This document shows positions 44,288-52,689 of a stretch of DNA of 64,000 nt, one piece after another. Position numbers and translations under genes: made by a program. Source of the DNA: Alkaliphilus transvaalensis ATCC 700919 (lineage in GTDB: Bacteria > Bacillota > Clostridia > Peptostreptococcales > Natronincolaceae); NCBI RefSeq assembly GCF_000621485.1, contig NZ_JHYF01000001.1, positions 186,001 to 250,000 of the forward strand, in the 5' to 3' direction. Position 1 is the first letter of the stretch. Every line of letters begins with the position of its first letter. The notes under the pieces were generated by a model. It did not search any database, had not been told where the DNA came from, and saw only the letters and a list, made by a program, of their open reading frames with translations.

Positions 44288-44322
44288 AAAAACACTTCTT
44301 TTTTCAAGAAGTGTTTTTTTTT
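44288..44322 (+). terminator. Terminator after spo0A
   Basis: AACACTTCTT (44291-44300) and AAGAAGTGTT (44306-44315) form a perfect 10-bp stem with a short loop, followed by a run of eight Ts in the tail. Confidence 0.92.
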
Positions 44323-44363
44323 AACGAATAGGAAAGTTCAACTTTAATTAATCTTAAAATAAT

Positions 44364-44508
44364 AGAACTTTACGTAATGAGTTTCAACATAAGCAGATCA
44401 CCAATTTAATGGATTAAATTGTGTAAGTCCCTTAGTTTCTTCACCTAAAGTTATCCTTTGAATCTTCCGAAGGAAGACTTTGTTTTACATAAATAGATTA
44501 TTACTGAA
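44364..44508 (-). repeat. Dispersed ~140-bp repeat, copy B
   Basis: The reverse complement matches 945-1082 block by block (TTCAGTAA, ACAAAGTCTTCCTTC, GACTTACACAATTTAATCC, GTTGAAACT, AGTTCT). It has a perfect TCTTCC-TTC-GGAAGA hairpin. Between here and the next gene, 44509-44731, the sequence is very AT-rich, apart from a possible decayed peptide-coding tail ending at 44672 (see the small ORF at 45311). Confidence 0.7.
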
Positions 44509-44731
44509 ATGCAAAAAAATAGTAAAAATTAACAAAAGTTACCTTTCATCAAGTTAGGATAATTAGAAGATAATTAACTCATCAAAGTTGAAAATATTAA
44601 TAAAATGAAATCAAATATTTAAAAATTTTCATAAAATTCATTTACATTTACCTTGAACCAATGTAAAATTTAGGGTATCATTCTATTATAGGGTTTTAGT
44701 TTGATTGGGGTTACGGAAAGGAGGAATAACA

Positions 44732-45256
44732 ATGAACTTTGGAAGTATCAAAAAGGATATTTACTCTTTCAATTCCCTAATAGAAGCTAACAGTAATGAA
44801 GATCACGGTTTAATCAATAGAGAAGCTTTATTTTACATTTACCATTACTTTATTATATTAAATATTCAACGGTTAGAATTTGAAGTAGCTTTACAATTTA
44901 TTAATAGCGCATTAGAGCTCAAAGGCCAGATAAGCCTCCATCATTATATATGGATCTGTACGACTAAGGCTAAATGTCAAGTAATGCTAAAAAAAACGAG
45001 GGATGCTTTAAATAGCTTAAAAGAAGGGCTACCTTTTGTCGAAAGGACAACTACTGATGAGATGCTTATAGATTTTCATTTTACAATAATTCAAGTATGC
45101 ATTAAGTTGAGGGAATTTGAAGATGCTTTAAGTCATCTTCAACAATTAGAAAGTTTTATTTCAAAGAAAAACATAAATTTGATTCTTAACCAACAGTTTC
45201 GTTATTACATAGAAAAAAATAACCCTTCAATTGAAGAATATAAGCTAATGTTTTGA
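44732..45256 (+). CDS. TPR-like helical protein
   Basis: A 174-residue protein of alternating helices: LIEANSNEDHGLINREALFYIYHYFI, FEVALQFINSALELKG, ALNSLKEGLPFVER and LREFEDALSHLQQLESF. These are TPR-like pairs with no catalytic motif. It resembles the C-terminal sensor part of Rap/PlcR-type regulators but is too short to be one and has no HTH. AAAGGAGG lies before ATG 44732; an earlier TTG at 44705 is dismissed. A small ORF with a strong RBS lies 55 bases downstream. Role unknown. Confidence 0.65.
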   Translation: MNFGSIKKDIYSFNSLIEANSNEDHGLINREALFYIYHYFIILNIQRLEFEVALQFINSALELKGQISLHHYIWICTTKAKCQVMLKKTRDALNSLKEGLPFVERTTTDEMLIDFHFTIIQVCIKLREFEDALSHLQQLESFISKKNINLILNQQFRYYIEKNNPSIEEYKLMF

Positions 45257-45310
45257 TAAAAATAGTGCATTTTGAGTTAACGATAAGACAAGAAAGGGAG
45301 GATAAGAGAA

Positions 45311-45424
45311 ATGATAATTTTTAAAGTATTAATTTTATTCCCTAAAATTGGGATAGAATGGGTGCGAAATGTTAATCATTTTATTTTGAGAAATGAACAT
45401 GACCCCATCCCTGAACCAATGTAA
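45311..45424 (+). CDS. Possible 37-residue peptide gene
   Basis: ATG 45311 is preceded by GGGAGG at ~9 bases. The product starts with a hydrophobic stretch (MIIFKVLILFPKIGIEWV) and ends in the polar, Pro-rich tail NEHDPIPEPM. A 15-base stretch with one mismatch to its 3' end (CTGAACCAATGTAA) occurs upstream of the TPR gene at 44657-44672, where the same frame ends LEPM* but lacks a start. It follows a TPR gene and directly precedes a terminator. It could be a secreted signalling or small membrane peptide; there is no homology I recognise. Confidence 0.4.
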   Translation: MIIFKVLILFPKIGIEWVRNVNHFILRNEHDPIPEPM

Positions 45425-45427
45425 TAG

Positions 45428-45467
45428 AAAACTCCCTTTGACTAGTTGTTAGTATATAGGGAGTTTT
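45428..45467. terminator. Bidirectional terminator between small ORF and recX
   Basis: AAAACTCCCT (45428-45437) and AGGGAGTTTT (45458-45467) form a perfect 10-bp stem around a 20-base loop, with A and T tracts at the ends so it can serve both convergent units. Confidence 0.85.
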
Positions 45468-45494
45468 GCAATTTAACTAAATCGTTTTTTGCTG

Positions 45495-46316
45495 TTATAA
45501 TTCTGCTAACACTTTTCTTATGACTTCTTGCTCATAGCCCTTTTGGTATAGATAGGCTCCAACTCTTTGCTTAAGTAGGAAAGAAGAGTCATTATTCTTT
45601 TTAGAGAGTTTGTCAAAGTACTTTTTTCCTATTTTAAGGGCCTCTTCCAATAAAAAGTCAGATTGCTCTTCTAGGGCCTTTACTAAATCAGGATCTGTTT
45701 CTAATATTCCCAGACATTCCGTGATAATGGTCCAATCATACCCTTTTGACATAAGGCGATTCGTAAGCTTTTGCTTAATTTGATTTAAAGGAAGACTTTT
45801 CTTATTCATAAAAAACTGTTGGCCAATCTTAATTGCATTTCCCAGTTCTTCTTCGTAGGAATAGGACTTTAAATTACCTTCGATAATTTTTTCTTCTATG
45901 CCCTTCTTTGTTAATTCTTGTCTAATTAATCTTTTACCCTTTAATTGATTCTGACAACGATTCTTAACATAAGTTTTTGCATACTCCTCATCATTTACAA
46001 ATTGATAGTCCCTTAAACGAACAATTGCTTTATTAACTATTTCTTCATCAAAACCTTTTTGTACTAAATAGGTAAAAACTTCTTGTTTTGATCTTGAGCG
46101 AAGGGCTAAATAACTAAGTCCTTTATTAAATGCTTCTTTAAAATTATCTTCATAAATAATTTCAGTAATTGCAGATTCATCAATTTTGTTACCAGTTTTT
46201 AGCTTAAGCTTAACAATCAGTTCATCGTTGCATGAGAAAGCATATTGGTGGTCAAGATAAATATTAAAACGATATAGATTCTTTTTTTGTTTTTCAATAG
46301 AAGTGATCAATTTCAA
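45495..46316 (-). CDS. recX: RecX family regulator
   Basis: A 273-residue RecX with three-helix repeats: ALRSRSKQEVFTYLVQKGFDEEIVNKAIVRLRDYQFVNDEEYAKTYVKNRC is the core, followed by further repeats (KGKRLIRQELTKKGI; KGYDWTIITECLG; KGYEQEVIRKVL). RecX modulates RecA filaments. The length (260-280) is normal for the Firmicute form with N- and C-terminal extensions. It is monocistronic on the reverse strand and ends at the shared terminator. The 144-base gap to steA holds the divergent promoters, which I could not pin down. Confidence 0.9.
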   Translation of the reverse strand: MKLITSIEKQKKNLYRFNIYLDHQYAFSCNDELIVKLKLKTGNKIDESAITEIIYEDNFKEAFNKGLSYLALRSRSKQEVFTYLVQKGFDEEIVNKAIVRLRDYQFVNDEEYAKTYVKNRCQNQLKGKRLIRQELTKKGIEEKIIEGNLKSYSYEEELGNAIKIGQQFFMNKKSLPLNQIKQKLTNRLMSKGYDWTIITECLGILETDPDLVKALEEQSDFLLEEALKIGKKYFDKLSKKNNDSSFLLKQRVGAYLYQKGYEQEVIRKVLAEL

Positions 46317-46460
46317 AAAAACACATCCTTATATATATTTCATAATTTCATTAAGTTAAATCTGATTATTATGATGAGGTACAATTTCCATAATAGATAA
46401 GTAGAATGATTCCATCAATATTACAAATACTAAGTAAAAAGACTTTATGGAGGTTTTATT

Positions 46461-47582
46461 ATGTTAAAACCAGCACCTGTTAAGTTAGATAAAAGAACCA
46501 AGAACTTAATTTCAAGATTAGAAGCAGGTGATATAGCTGTTATCCATCATAGGGATTTAGATGAAGTTGCAGCCAAATCTTTAGTTTCTAAAAAAGTAGC
46601 AGCAGTAATTAACTGTGACTCATCAATAAGTGGAAGATACCCAAACCTTGGTCCAACCATACTAAATAATCATAACATACCACTACTAGAAATAGAAGAT
46701 GTAGACATTTTTGAACTTATAAAGGATGGAGACGAAATAAGCATTAAAGACGGGGTTTTACTGAAGGAAGGGATTGAATTAGGATTAGTAAAAAACATGA
46801 CTAAAGAAGTAATAAAAGACCTTTTAGAGAAGGCAGAAAAAAATATGATGGTGGAACTAGAGAAGTTCGTTGATAATACACTATCCTATGCTTCCAAGGA
46901 AAAGTCAATCATTTTAGAGGAAATACCAATGCCTAATACCAAATTACCTATTAAGGGAAAACATGTTTTGGTTGTTGTAAGGGGTAAAAACTACAAAGAA
47001 GATCTACAGACAATCATTTCATATATTAAAGAGGAAAAGCCTATATTAATTGGTGTCGATGGCGGGGGAGATGCCCTCTTAGAATTTGGACTGGTACCAG
47101 ACCTAGTTGTTGGAGATATGGATAGTATTAGTGATCATTGTTTAAAAAAAAGTGGAGAAATAATCGTTCATGCTTATCCCGATGGTAGAGCACCGGGGTT
47201 AGAGAGAATAAAAGACTTAGGGTTAAAGGCAGCGACAATTCCCTTGCAGGGAACTAGTGAAGATATTGCCATGCTATTTGCCTATGAAAAAGGGGCTGAA
47301 TTAATTGTAGCAGTAGGTGCCCATACTAATATGATCGATTTTTTAGAGAAGGGGCGAAAAGGAATGAGTAGTACCTTTCTAGTAAGAATGAAAATAGGAA
47401 CAAGATTGGTAGATGCAAAAGGTGTAAGTCAGCTCTACTGTAGCAATGTAGAGATTAGTCATATTTTCTGGGTTGGGGCAGCTTCTTTAATACCCATACT
47501 CATTATTGCAGGACTATCACAACCCATACAGTACTTAATTAGGCTACTTCACATAAGACTAAGACTATACTTAGGACTTTAG
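46461..47582 (+). CDS. steA: SteA-like putative cytokinetic ring protein
   Basis: A 373-residue protein with an N-terminal domain (LISRLEAGDIAVIHHRDLDEVAAKSLVSKKVAAVINC, GRYPNLGP) and a thiamine-pyrophosphokinase-like fold (LIGVDGGGDALLEFGLVPDLVVGDMDSIS, AYPDGRAPGL), ending in a membrane span (IFWVGAASLIPILIIAGL). This is the SteA family; in Corynebacterium SteA and its membrane partner SteB affect septation and peptidoglycan hydrolase control. The next gene is a SteB-like protein, supporting the assignment. GGAGG precedes ATG 46461. Confidence 0.82.
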   Translation: MLKPAPVKLDKRTKNLISRLEAGDIAVIHHRDLDEVAAKSLVSKKVAAVINCDSSISGRYPNLGPTILNNHNIPLLEIEDVDIFELIKDGDEISIKDGVLLKEGIELGLVKNMTKEVIKDLLEKAEKNMMVELEKFVDNTLSYASKEKSIILEEIPMPNTKLPIKGKHVLVVVRGKNYKEDLQTIISYIKEEKPILIGVDGGGDALLEFGLVPDLVVGDMDSISDHCLKKSGEIIVHAYPDGRAPGLERIKDLGLKAATIPLQGTSEDIAMLFAYEKGAELIVAVGAHTNMIDFLEKGRKGMSSTFLVRMKIGTRLVDAKGVSQLYCSNVEISHIFWVGAASLIPILIIAGLSQPIQYLIRLLHIRLRLYLGL

Positions 47583-47595
47583 GAGGTAATAAACT

Positions 47596-48453
47596 ATGGT
47601 TATTAATATGAGATATTATGTTATAACAATCGCATCAATTTTTCTTGCATTAGGCATTGGAATCTTTATTGGTTTTAATATGGATAGTGATGACCTTTAT
47701 TTAAGCCAACAACAAATTATTGTAGATGCTCTAGAGGAAAAGTTTAGTCAGTTAAATATGGAAAAAGAAAACTTTACGAAGCAAATAGAAGAGTTGATGG
47801 TGGAAAATCAACGGAATACAAGCTTTATTGAGAAAGTATACACTGAGGTAACTAATAATCGACTTTATGGATTAAATATAGGAATTATCATTACATCGAA
47901 GGACTATTACTATCATGATATTCGGACAACACTTGAAGCATCAGGGGCGAATGTTCCAATAGAATTTCTTTTTACAGAAAGAATATACAATATCGAATAT
48001 GAAGAAATTTTAGAGTTAAATAGTGCCTTTAACTTATCCTTAAAGGACGAAGATGATGTTCTGGAGGTAATAAATGATAGTATCGTTTATTTACTAACTT
48101 TTGGGATTAGTAATGAAAAATTAGATTATTTTATAAGAAATAATTTCATACAAATCAAAGGCAATTTATTAACATTAGAAAGTTCGCCTGTCGATTATGT
48201 TGTCATTGCAGGTGGAGGACTTAATCCTAATAAGAGGATTGAAACCCTAGATTTAGATATCATTAGGAAATGTTTAAAAAATTATATACCTGTTGTGGGG
48301 GTAGAAAGGCAGGATGTCCAATACTCATATTTGCCCCATTATGAAGGATTAAATATTTCAACTATAGACAATATTAATACTACAATGGGTAGAATTTCAT
48401 TAATCTTTCACCTAGAAAATGAAAGACCCTTTATGACCAGTGACCATGAGTAG
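47596..48453 (+). CDS. steB: SteB/MctB-like membrane protein
   Basis: A 285-residue bitopic protein: N-terminal span (YYVITIASIFLALGIGIFIGF), a coiled coil (residues ~45-80, VDALEEKFSQLNMEKENFTKQIEEL), then an alpha/beta extracytoplasmic domain. This is the pattern of the MctB ('copper transporter') family, which includes SteB, the partner of SteA. The family name 'copper transporter' probably misleads here: the steA-steB pairing suggests a cell-division or envelope role. AGGAGG lies eight bases before ATG 47596; it ends three bases before the next gene region. Confidence 0.78.
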   Translation: MVINMRYYVITIASIFLALGIGIFIGFNMDSDDLYLSQQQIIVDALEEKFSQLNMEKENFTKQIEELMVENQRNTSFIEKVYTEVTNNRLYGLNIGIIITSKDYYYHDIRTTLEASGANVPIEFLFTERIYNIEYEEILELNSAFNLSLKDEDDVLEVINDSIVYLLTFGISNEKLDYFIRNNFIQIKGNLLTLESSPVDYVVIAGGGLNPNKRIETLDLDIIRKCLKNYIPVVGVERQDVQYSYLPHYEGLNISTIDNINTTMGRISLIFHLENERPFMTSDHE

Positions 48454-48465
48454 GAGATGAAGCTC

Positions 48466-49143
48466 TTGAAACCAAATATTTCAGTGATCATACCAGCATA
48501 TAATGAGGCCAAAAGAGTTGTGAAAACCATAAAGCCGCTACAAATGATTAAGGAAATTAATCATATATTTGTTGTAGATGATGGTTCTTGTGATGCTACA
48601 GGAATAGAGGTTCTAAAGTTAGAAGGCGTTAATTTATTACAGCATCAAATTAATCAAGGTAAGGGTGCGGCATTGTTAACGGGTGTAAAGGAAGCTATTA
48701 AGTTATCGGACATTATTGTATTCCTTGATGCAGATTTAGGTGACTCAAGTGTTGAAATAGTAAAGCTAATCGATCCCATCCTTAAGAATGAAGCTGATGT
48801 TACCATCGCTAAATTTCCACCAGCCAAAAGAAAGGGTGGCTTTGGACTGGTGAAAGGGTTGGTGAAATTAGGATTAAAGATACATACTGGCAAAGTTATT
48901 TCATCAGCTTTGTCGGGACAGAGGGCCTTTAAAAAGGAAGTCTTGCAGGAGGTAAACTTAAATGCCCATGGTTATGGTATCGAGTTAGGAATGACTATAG
49001 ATCTATTAAGAAAAGACTTTAGAATAGTAGAAGTAGAAGTTAATATGACCCACCATGAAACAGGTAGAAATTTTAAAGGGTTTTATCATCGAGGAAGGCA
49101 GTTTTGGCAGATATTTAAGGTTATCATAAAAAAAAGGAAATAA
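48466..49143 (+). CDS. Family 2 glycosyltransferase
   Basis: A GT-A-fold transferase of ~225 residues: ISVIIPAYNEAKRVVKTI at the N-terminus, VVDDGSCDATG, NQGKGAALLTGVKEA, and the DxD-type motif IVFLDADLGDSS. A possible acceptor segment follows (LSGQRAFKKEVL). No C-terminal membrane anchor. It probably transfers a sugar to a lipid carrier or envelope polymer; substrate unknown. TTG 48466 is nine bases after TAGGAG; the ATG at 48457 is too close to that site. Between steB and a MraY/WecA-like gene, which fits envelope glycan work. Confidence 0.85.
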   Translation: MKPNISVIIPAYNEAKRVVKTIKPLQMIKEINHIFVVDDGSCDATGIEVLKLEGVNLLQHQINQGKGAALLTGVKEAIKLSDIIVFLDADLGDSSVEIVKLIDPILKNEADVTIAKFPPAKRKGGFGLVKGLVKLGLKIHTGKVISSALSGQRAFKKEVLQEVNLNAHGYGIELGMTIDLLRKDFRIVEVEVNMTHHETGRNFKGFYHRGRQFWQIFKVIIKKRK

Positions 49144-49163
49144 ACGGGTAGAGGTGGGGTTTA

Positions 49164-49976
49164 ATGGATCTATTTTTAGTTTTTATAACTAGTCTTTTAA
49201 CAACTTATGTTGCCCTTCCCTTTATTAAAAGTATGTTGGTAGAGGGTAATCTTTTAAAGGAAAACTACCGAAGGGAGGTTATTCCTGTTGGTATGGGGAT
49301 AACACTGATTCCTGTATTGTTGATTCAATTTTGTTTAATTAGTCTTATCTATGAAATACATGTAAACACATTACTGCTATTTCTTGGTGGAATTCTAACT
49401 ATGGCCTTTGTAGGAATGTTAGATGATTTGATGGGAAATAGAGAAACTTCTGGATTTAAAGGACACCTAGGTTCTTTTTTAAAGGGGAGACTAACAACTG
49501 GCGGGTTTAAAGCAATTATAGGAGGGATGATTGCCTCACTAATTGCTTTTCTGGTTTCCCCTACAATTATCCAATTCATTGTGAACTTATTAGTAATAGC
49601 TTTAATGACAAATTTAATCAACCTATTAGATTTAAGGCCAGGTAGGGCAATTAAATCTATTTTCTTCTTGACTTTAGTTTTCTTTTTTGTAGGTTTAACT
49701 AGAGAATCACAGTTGATATTAGCTGTTGTTATGGGATATTGTGTAGTTTATTTTCCAATGGATATTAAAGGAAAGGCAATGATGGGAGATGTTGGCTCAA
49801 ATACCTTAGGGGTTTCTCTTGGAATAGTTGCAGTACTGAGCTTCACCTTTTTTTTAAAGGGGATATTATTAATAGGGTTATTAGGTATACATTTAGTTTC
49901 AGAAAAATACTCAATCAGTAAAATAATACAAAAAAATGGCTTATTAAACTATATTGACCAATTAGGAAGGGAATAG
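49164..49976 (+). CDS. MraY/WecA-family glycosyl-1-phosphate transferase-like protein
   Basis: A 270-residue polytopic membrane protein. The segment MAFVGMLDDLMGN contains the family's Asp pair, followed by FKGHLGSFLKGRLTTGGFK, NLINLLDLRPGRAIK and MMGDVGSNTLGVSLGIVAV, the motifs of the polyprenyl-phosphate sugar-1-phosphate transferases. It is shorter than MraY or TagO (~320) because the N-terminal part is reduced. It likely loads a sugar phosphate on undecaprenyl phosphate for a wall or surface polymer; substrate unknown. GAGGTGGGG precedes ATG 49164. Confidence 0.82.
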   Translation: MDLFLVFITSLLTTYVALPFIKSMLVEGNLLKENYRREVIPVGMGITLIPVLLIQFCLISLIYEIHVNTLLLFLGGILTMAFVGMLDDLMGNRETSGFKGHLGSFLKGRLTTGGFKAIIGGMIASLIAFLVSPTIIQFIVNLLVIALMTNLINLLDLRPGRAIKSIFFLTLVFFFVGLTRESQLILAVVMGYCVVYFPMDIKGKAMMGDVGSNTLGVSLGIVAVLSFTFFLKGILLIGLLGIHLVSEKYSISKIIQKNGLLNYIDQLGRE

Positions 49977-49978
49977 AG

Positions 49979-51082
49979 GTGATCTCTTTGATTAGTTTGG
50001 AGTCAGGTATTGTAAAGCAGATCTTAAAAAAAAATAAAAATAGGATGGATTTAGTAGTAGAGGTTGATGGGAGAAAAGAGAAAGCCATAAATTACATCGA
50101 CTTGACGGGAGAAGTTAAGGAAAATGATAAAGTACTATTAAATACCACCGCCATGAAGCTAAAACTAGGAACCGGTGGTTATCATTTTGTACTACATAAT
50201 TTTTGTAACCATGATAATGAAAAAAGAGACGTAATGGATGGAGGGCATATCATGAAGTTAAGATATACGCCTTTACAGTTTAAAGTATTTGCAACTGAAG
50301 AACAAGAAAGCCCCCATCACAAGACATTTTTAGAATTTAGATCCCTTGAAAAAATGCCAGTTATTGTCGGGAGCCTCCATAGTATGTTATTACCAATAAG
50401 TACCGTTCTAAAATATCTTCGACCAGATATTAAAATTGGTTATATTATGACAGATGCTGCAGCCTTACCTATAGCCTTAAGTAATACCGTAGAACTTTTA
50501 AAAGAAAATCATATCATTGACAAAACCATCACCATAGGACATGCCTATGGTGGAGATCTAGAATGTATTAATATTTATAATGCATTAATAGCCGCAAAGG
50601 AAATTGCTAAACTAGATATTGTAATTGTTACTATGGGGCCAGGAATTGTAGGAACAGGTACTCCTTTTGGCTTTACAGGAGTAGAACAAGGGGTAAACTT
50701 GGATGCTGTAGAGCTACTAGGTGGAACCCCAATTGCTGTCCCAAGAATCAGTTTCTCAGACTTCAGAAGTCGCCATCGGGGGATCAGTCATCATAGTTTA
50801 ACCGTACTAGATAAAATCAATAGAGGAAGATCCCATGTTATTATTCCAGAATTAGAAGATGAAAAAAAAGAATTTTTATATAAACAGATAAATAACTTGA
50901 AAATAAATGAAAAACACTATATTGTAGAATTAAATGGAAACATTATTACAGAAGCCTTAAGTCGTTATCACTTTACTGTAGATACCATGGGTAGAGGTCT
51001 AGAAGAAGATCTTGCTTTTTTCCAAACATGTGGTGCTGCTGCCCAATACGGTTTAGGCCTACTTGAGGATAGGTTTTTGTAG
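49979..51082 (+). CDS. DUF3866-family protein
   Basis: A 367-residue protein of the DUF3866 family, conserved in spore-forming Firmicutes and actinobacteria: GDKVLLNTTAMKLKLGTGGYHFVLHN-like N-terminus, GHIMKLRYTPLQFKV, VIVTMGPGIVGTGTPFGFTGVEQG, the RISFSDFRSRHRGISHHSLT segment and TCGAAAQYGLGLL near the end. Function unknown; no catalytic motif I can assign. Starts with GTG 49979 (or TTG 49988). The 3' end overlaps the mciZ-like gene on the opposite strand by 24 bases. Last gene of the steA unit. Confidence 0.85.
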   Translation: MISLISLESGIVKQILKKNKNRMDLVVEVDGRKEKAINYIDLTGEVKENDKVLLNTTAMKLKLGTGGYHFVLHNFCNHDNEKRDVMDGGHIMKLRYTPLQFKVFATEEQESPHHKTFLEFRSLEKMPVIVGSLHSMLLPISTVLKYLRPDIKIGYIMTDAAALPIALSNTVELLKENHIIDKTITIGHAYGGDLECINIYNALIAAKEIAKLDIVIVTMGPGIVGTGTPFGFTGVEQGVNLDAVELLGGTPIAVPRISFSDFRSRHRGISHHSLTVLDKINRGRSHVIIPELEDEKKEFLYKQINNLKINEKHYIVELNGNIITEALSRYHFTVDTMGRGLEEDLAFFQTCGAAAQYGLGLLEDRFL

Positions 51083-51196
51083 AAATTCTTTTATTGTTGT
51101 GTTTTTTGGATTTTTCTCTACAATTTCAGTTAAAAATATCCGTAATTGATGGGCTTTACCAGTAAAGAAAAGTTTGTCCTTAGTTTTTTTAATCAT
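51059..51196 (-). CDS. mciZ: MciZ-like small FtsZ inhibitor candidate
   Basis: A 45-residue ORF on the reverse strand: MIKKTKDKLFFTGKAHQLRIFL, then a gap and TIKEFLQKPILK. It resembles Bacillus MciZ (about 40 residues; V-L-V-GKAWEIRA-K-L ... YVKDWI), the mother-cell peptide that binds the FtsZ C-domain and blocks Z-ring formation during sporulation. Supporting evidence is position: in Bacillus mciZ lies next to nudF, and here it is 105 bases upstream of nudF, divergently oriented. ATG 51196 is five bases after GGGGTG; an adjacent ATG at 51199 is an alternative. Identity is by short pattern and synteny, so moderate certainty. Confidence 0.6.
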   Translation of the reverse strand: MIKKTKDKLFFTGKAHQLRIFLTEIVEKNPKNTTIKEFLQKPILK

Positions 51197-51300
51197 CATA
51201 ACACCCCATTGTATTAATTATAGTTATCGATATCAATAGAAACTTATCTATGATTTATTAATTTGTACTATTATATTGATAGGGAGGGAGATTTATACCT

Positions 51301-51834
51301 ATGGATGAAAAAACCGTTAAAAGTGAAAGAATTTATGAGGGGAAGGTAATCAATTTAAGAGTAGATATGGTGGAATTACCTGACAGAAAATACTCTAAAA
51401 GGGAAATCGTTGAACATTCAGGAGCTGTTGGAATAGTTGCCATAACCCAAGAGGGAAAGCTTCTGTTGGTTAAGCAATTTAGAAAGCCTGTAGAAGAAAT
51501 ATTAATTGAAATTCCCGCCGGAAGAATAGAGACAGAAGAGGACCCTAAAGATACAGCTATAAGAGAACTTAAAGAAGAAACCGGTTATGGGGCTAGGAAA
51601 GTATCTAAGATGCTAGACTTCTACACAAGTTCAGGTTTCTCTAATGAGGTGTTACATATATTTTTAGCAGAAGATTTAGTTGCTGGGGAATGCTGTCCCG
51701 ATGAAGATGAATACATAGAAGTACTTAAAGTAGATATAGAAGAGGCACTTTCCATGATTTCAAATGGCAAGATAAAAGATTCTAAAACGATTATTGGAAT
51801 TTTATATTATCAAAACAATTTTATTAACCGTTAA
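51301..51834 (+). CDS. nudF: ADP-ribose pyrophosphatase (Nudix)
   Basis: A 177-residue Nudix hydrolase. The Nudix box runs from GRIETEEDPKDTAIRELKEE into TGYGA (residues ~78-102), preceded by LLVKQFRKPVEEILIEIPAG, which is characteristic of ADP-ribose pyrophosphatases. It cleaves ADP-ribose to AMP and ribose-5-phosphate. GGGAGGGAG precedes ATG 51301. Next to spoIIM and xerD, as in Bacillus (nudF ... spoIIM-xerD). Confidence 0.93.
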   Translation: MDEKTVKSERIYEGKVINLRVDMVELPDRKYSKREIVEHSGAVGIVAITQEGKLLLVKQFRKPVEEILIEIPAGRIETEEDPKDTAIRELKEETGYGARKVSKMLDFYTSSGFSNEVLHIFLAEDLVAGECCPDEDEYIEVLKVDIEEALSMISNGKIKDSKTIIGILYYQNNFINR

Positions 51835-51880
51835 TTTGTAGATTTTAACTTGTTTGATAGAAAATACATAACAGGACAAG

Positions 51881-51910
51881 GCATAAAACTTCTTTTTTAG
51901 GCATATTGAT
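51881..51910 (+). promoter_or_regulatory. Possible sigma-E promoter of spoIIM
   Basis: GCATAAA (51881-51887) and CATATTGAT (51902-51910) are spaced 14 bases apart, loosely matching the sigma-E pattern (-35 ATA-rich, -10 CATA...T). spoIIM is a sigma-E gene in Bacillus. Weak on sequence alone. Confidence 0.3.
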
Positions 51911-51945
51911 TTTATAGTATAAATGTCTAAAGAGGAGGTTTTTAT

Positions 51946-52581
51946 GTGCCAAACAAGATGATTGAAAACATTAAGAAACACGTTAAGGAAAATTTACTGA
52001 TATATTTTATAGTAGTTCTTTGTTTCTTAATAGGGGTATCAGTTGGGGCCTTTACCGTTAAGGCTATTGATCCCCATCAAAAACAAGAACTAGTGTCTTA
52101 TTTAAGGGGATTTTTTAACATTTTTGGTCAAAATCAAATTAAATCTACGGAAGTATTTCGAGAGTCAATTATAAATAATACGCAATTACTAATATTAAAT
52201 TGGATTTTTGGATTGTTAGTGATTTCAGTACCATTAGTTTTAATGGTTATCGGTTTCAAAGGATTTGTTATTGGATTTACTGTAGGTCTTTTATTAGAGG
52301 AATTTAGGTTATATGGTGTTCTTTTATTTTTATTTGGTGTCTTACCTCAAAATATTATTATTATTCCAGCCTTTATTATGGCCGCAGTGGTATCTTTAAG
52401 TTTTGCGCTACTGGTCTTAAAGGCAAAAATAAATAAAGTCAGAAACTTTAGATTCTCAAAACAGTTTACCATTTATAGTGGCATTCACCTTGCCATTTTC
52501 GGAATTTTGCTGACATCTTCCCTGATAGAATCATTTATTGTACCATTTTTTATTAAATTGATTGTTAAGTATATCCTTTAG
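51946..52581 (+). CDS. spoIIM: Stage II sporulation protein M
   Basis: A 211-residue polytopic membrane protein with about five spans (LLIYFIVVLCFLIGVSVGAF; LLILNWIFGLLVISVPLVLMVIGFKGFVIGFTVG; LLFLFGVLPQNIIIIPAFIMAAV; ...). The central FGVLPQNII and GFKGFVIGFTVG are SpoIIM hallmarks. With SpoIID and SpoIIP it drives peptidoglycan hydrolysis during engulfment. The start is GTG 51946, seven bases after GAGGAGG; the ATG at 51944 is out of frame. Directly upstream of xerD. Confidence 0.95.
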   Translation: MPNKMIENIKKHVKENLLIYFIVVLCFLIGVSVGAFTVKAIDPHQKQELVSYLRGFFNIFGQNQIKSTEVFRESIINNTQLLILNWIFGLLVISVPLVLMVIGFKGFVIGFTVGLLLEEFRLYGVLLFLFGVLPQNIIIIPAFIMAAVVSLSFALLVLKAKINKVRNFRFSKQFTIYSGIHLAIFGILLTSSLIESFIVPFFIKLIVKYIL

Positions 52582-52689
52582 ACTTTAAGGTGTTATATTA
52601 CAATTTAAATAAATATTTTATTTCTTGCAGGAATTAATAAGGATTTAACGAATAATTGTAATATAATTGGATAGAGGGAGTTTTTTATT

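Noticed and set aside
45037-45046. 0A box (TTTTGTCGAA)
   Set aside because: Lies within the coding sequence of the TPR-like gene and is explained by codons for Phe-Val-Glu; no promoter context.
44732-45424. Rap-Phr quorum-sensing pair
   Set aside because: The TPR-like protein is half the length of Rap proteins and the small ORF has no recognisable signal peptide; kept only as a low-confidence speculation.
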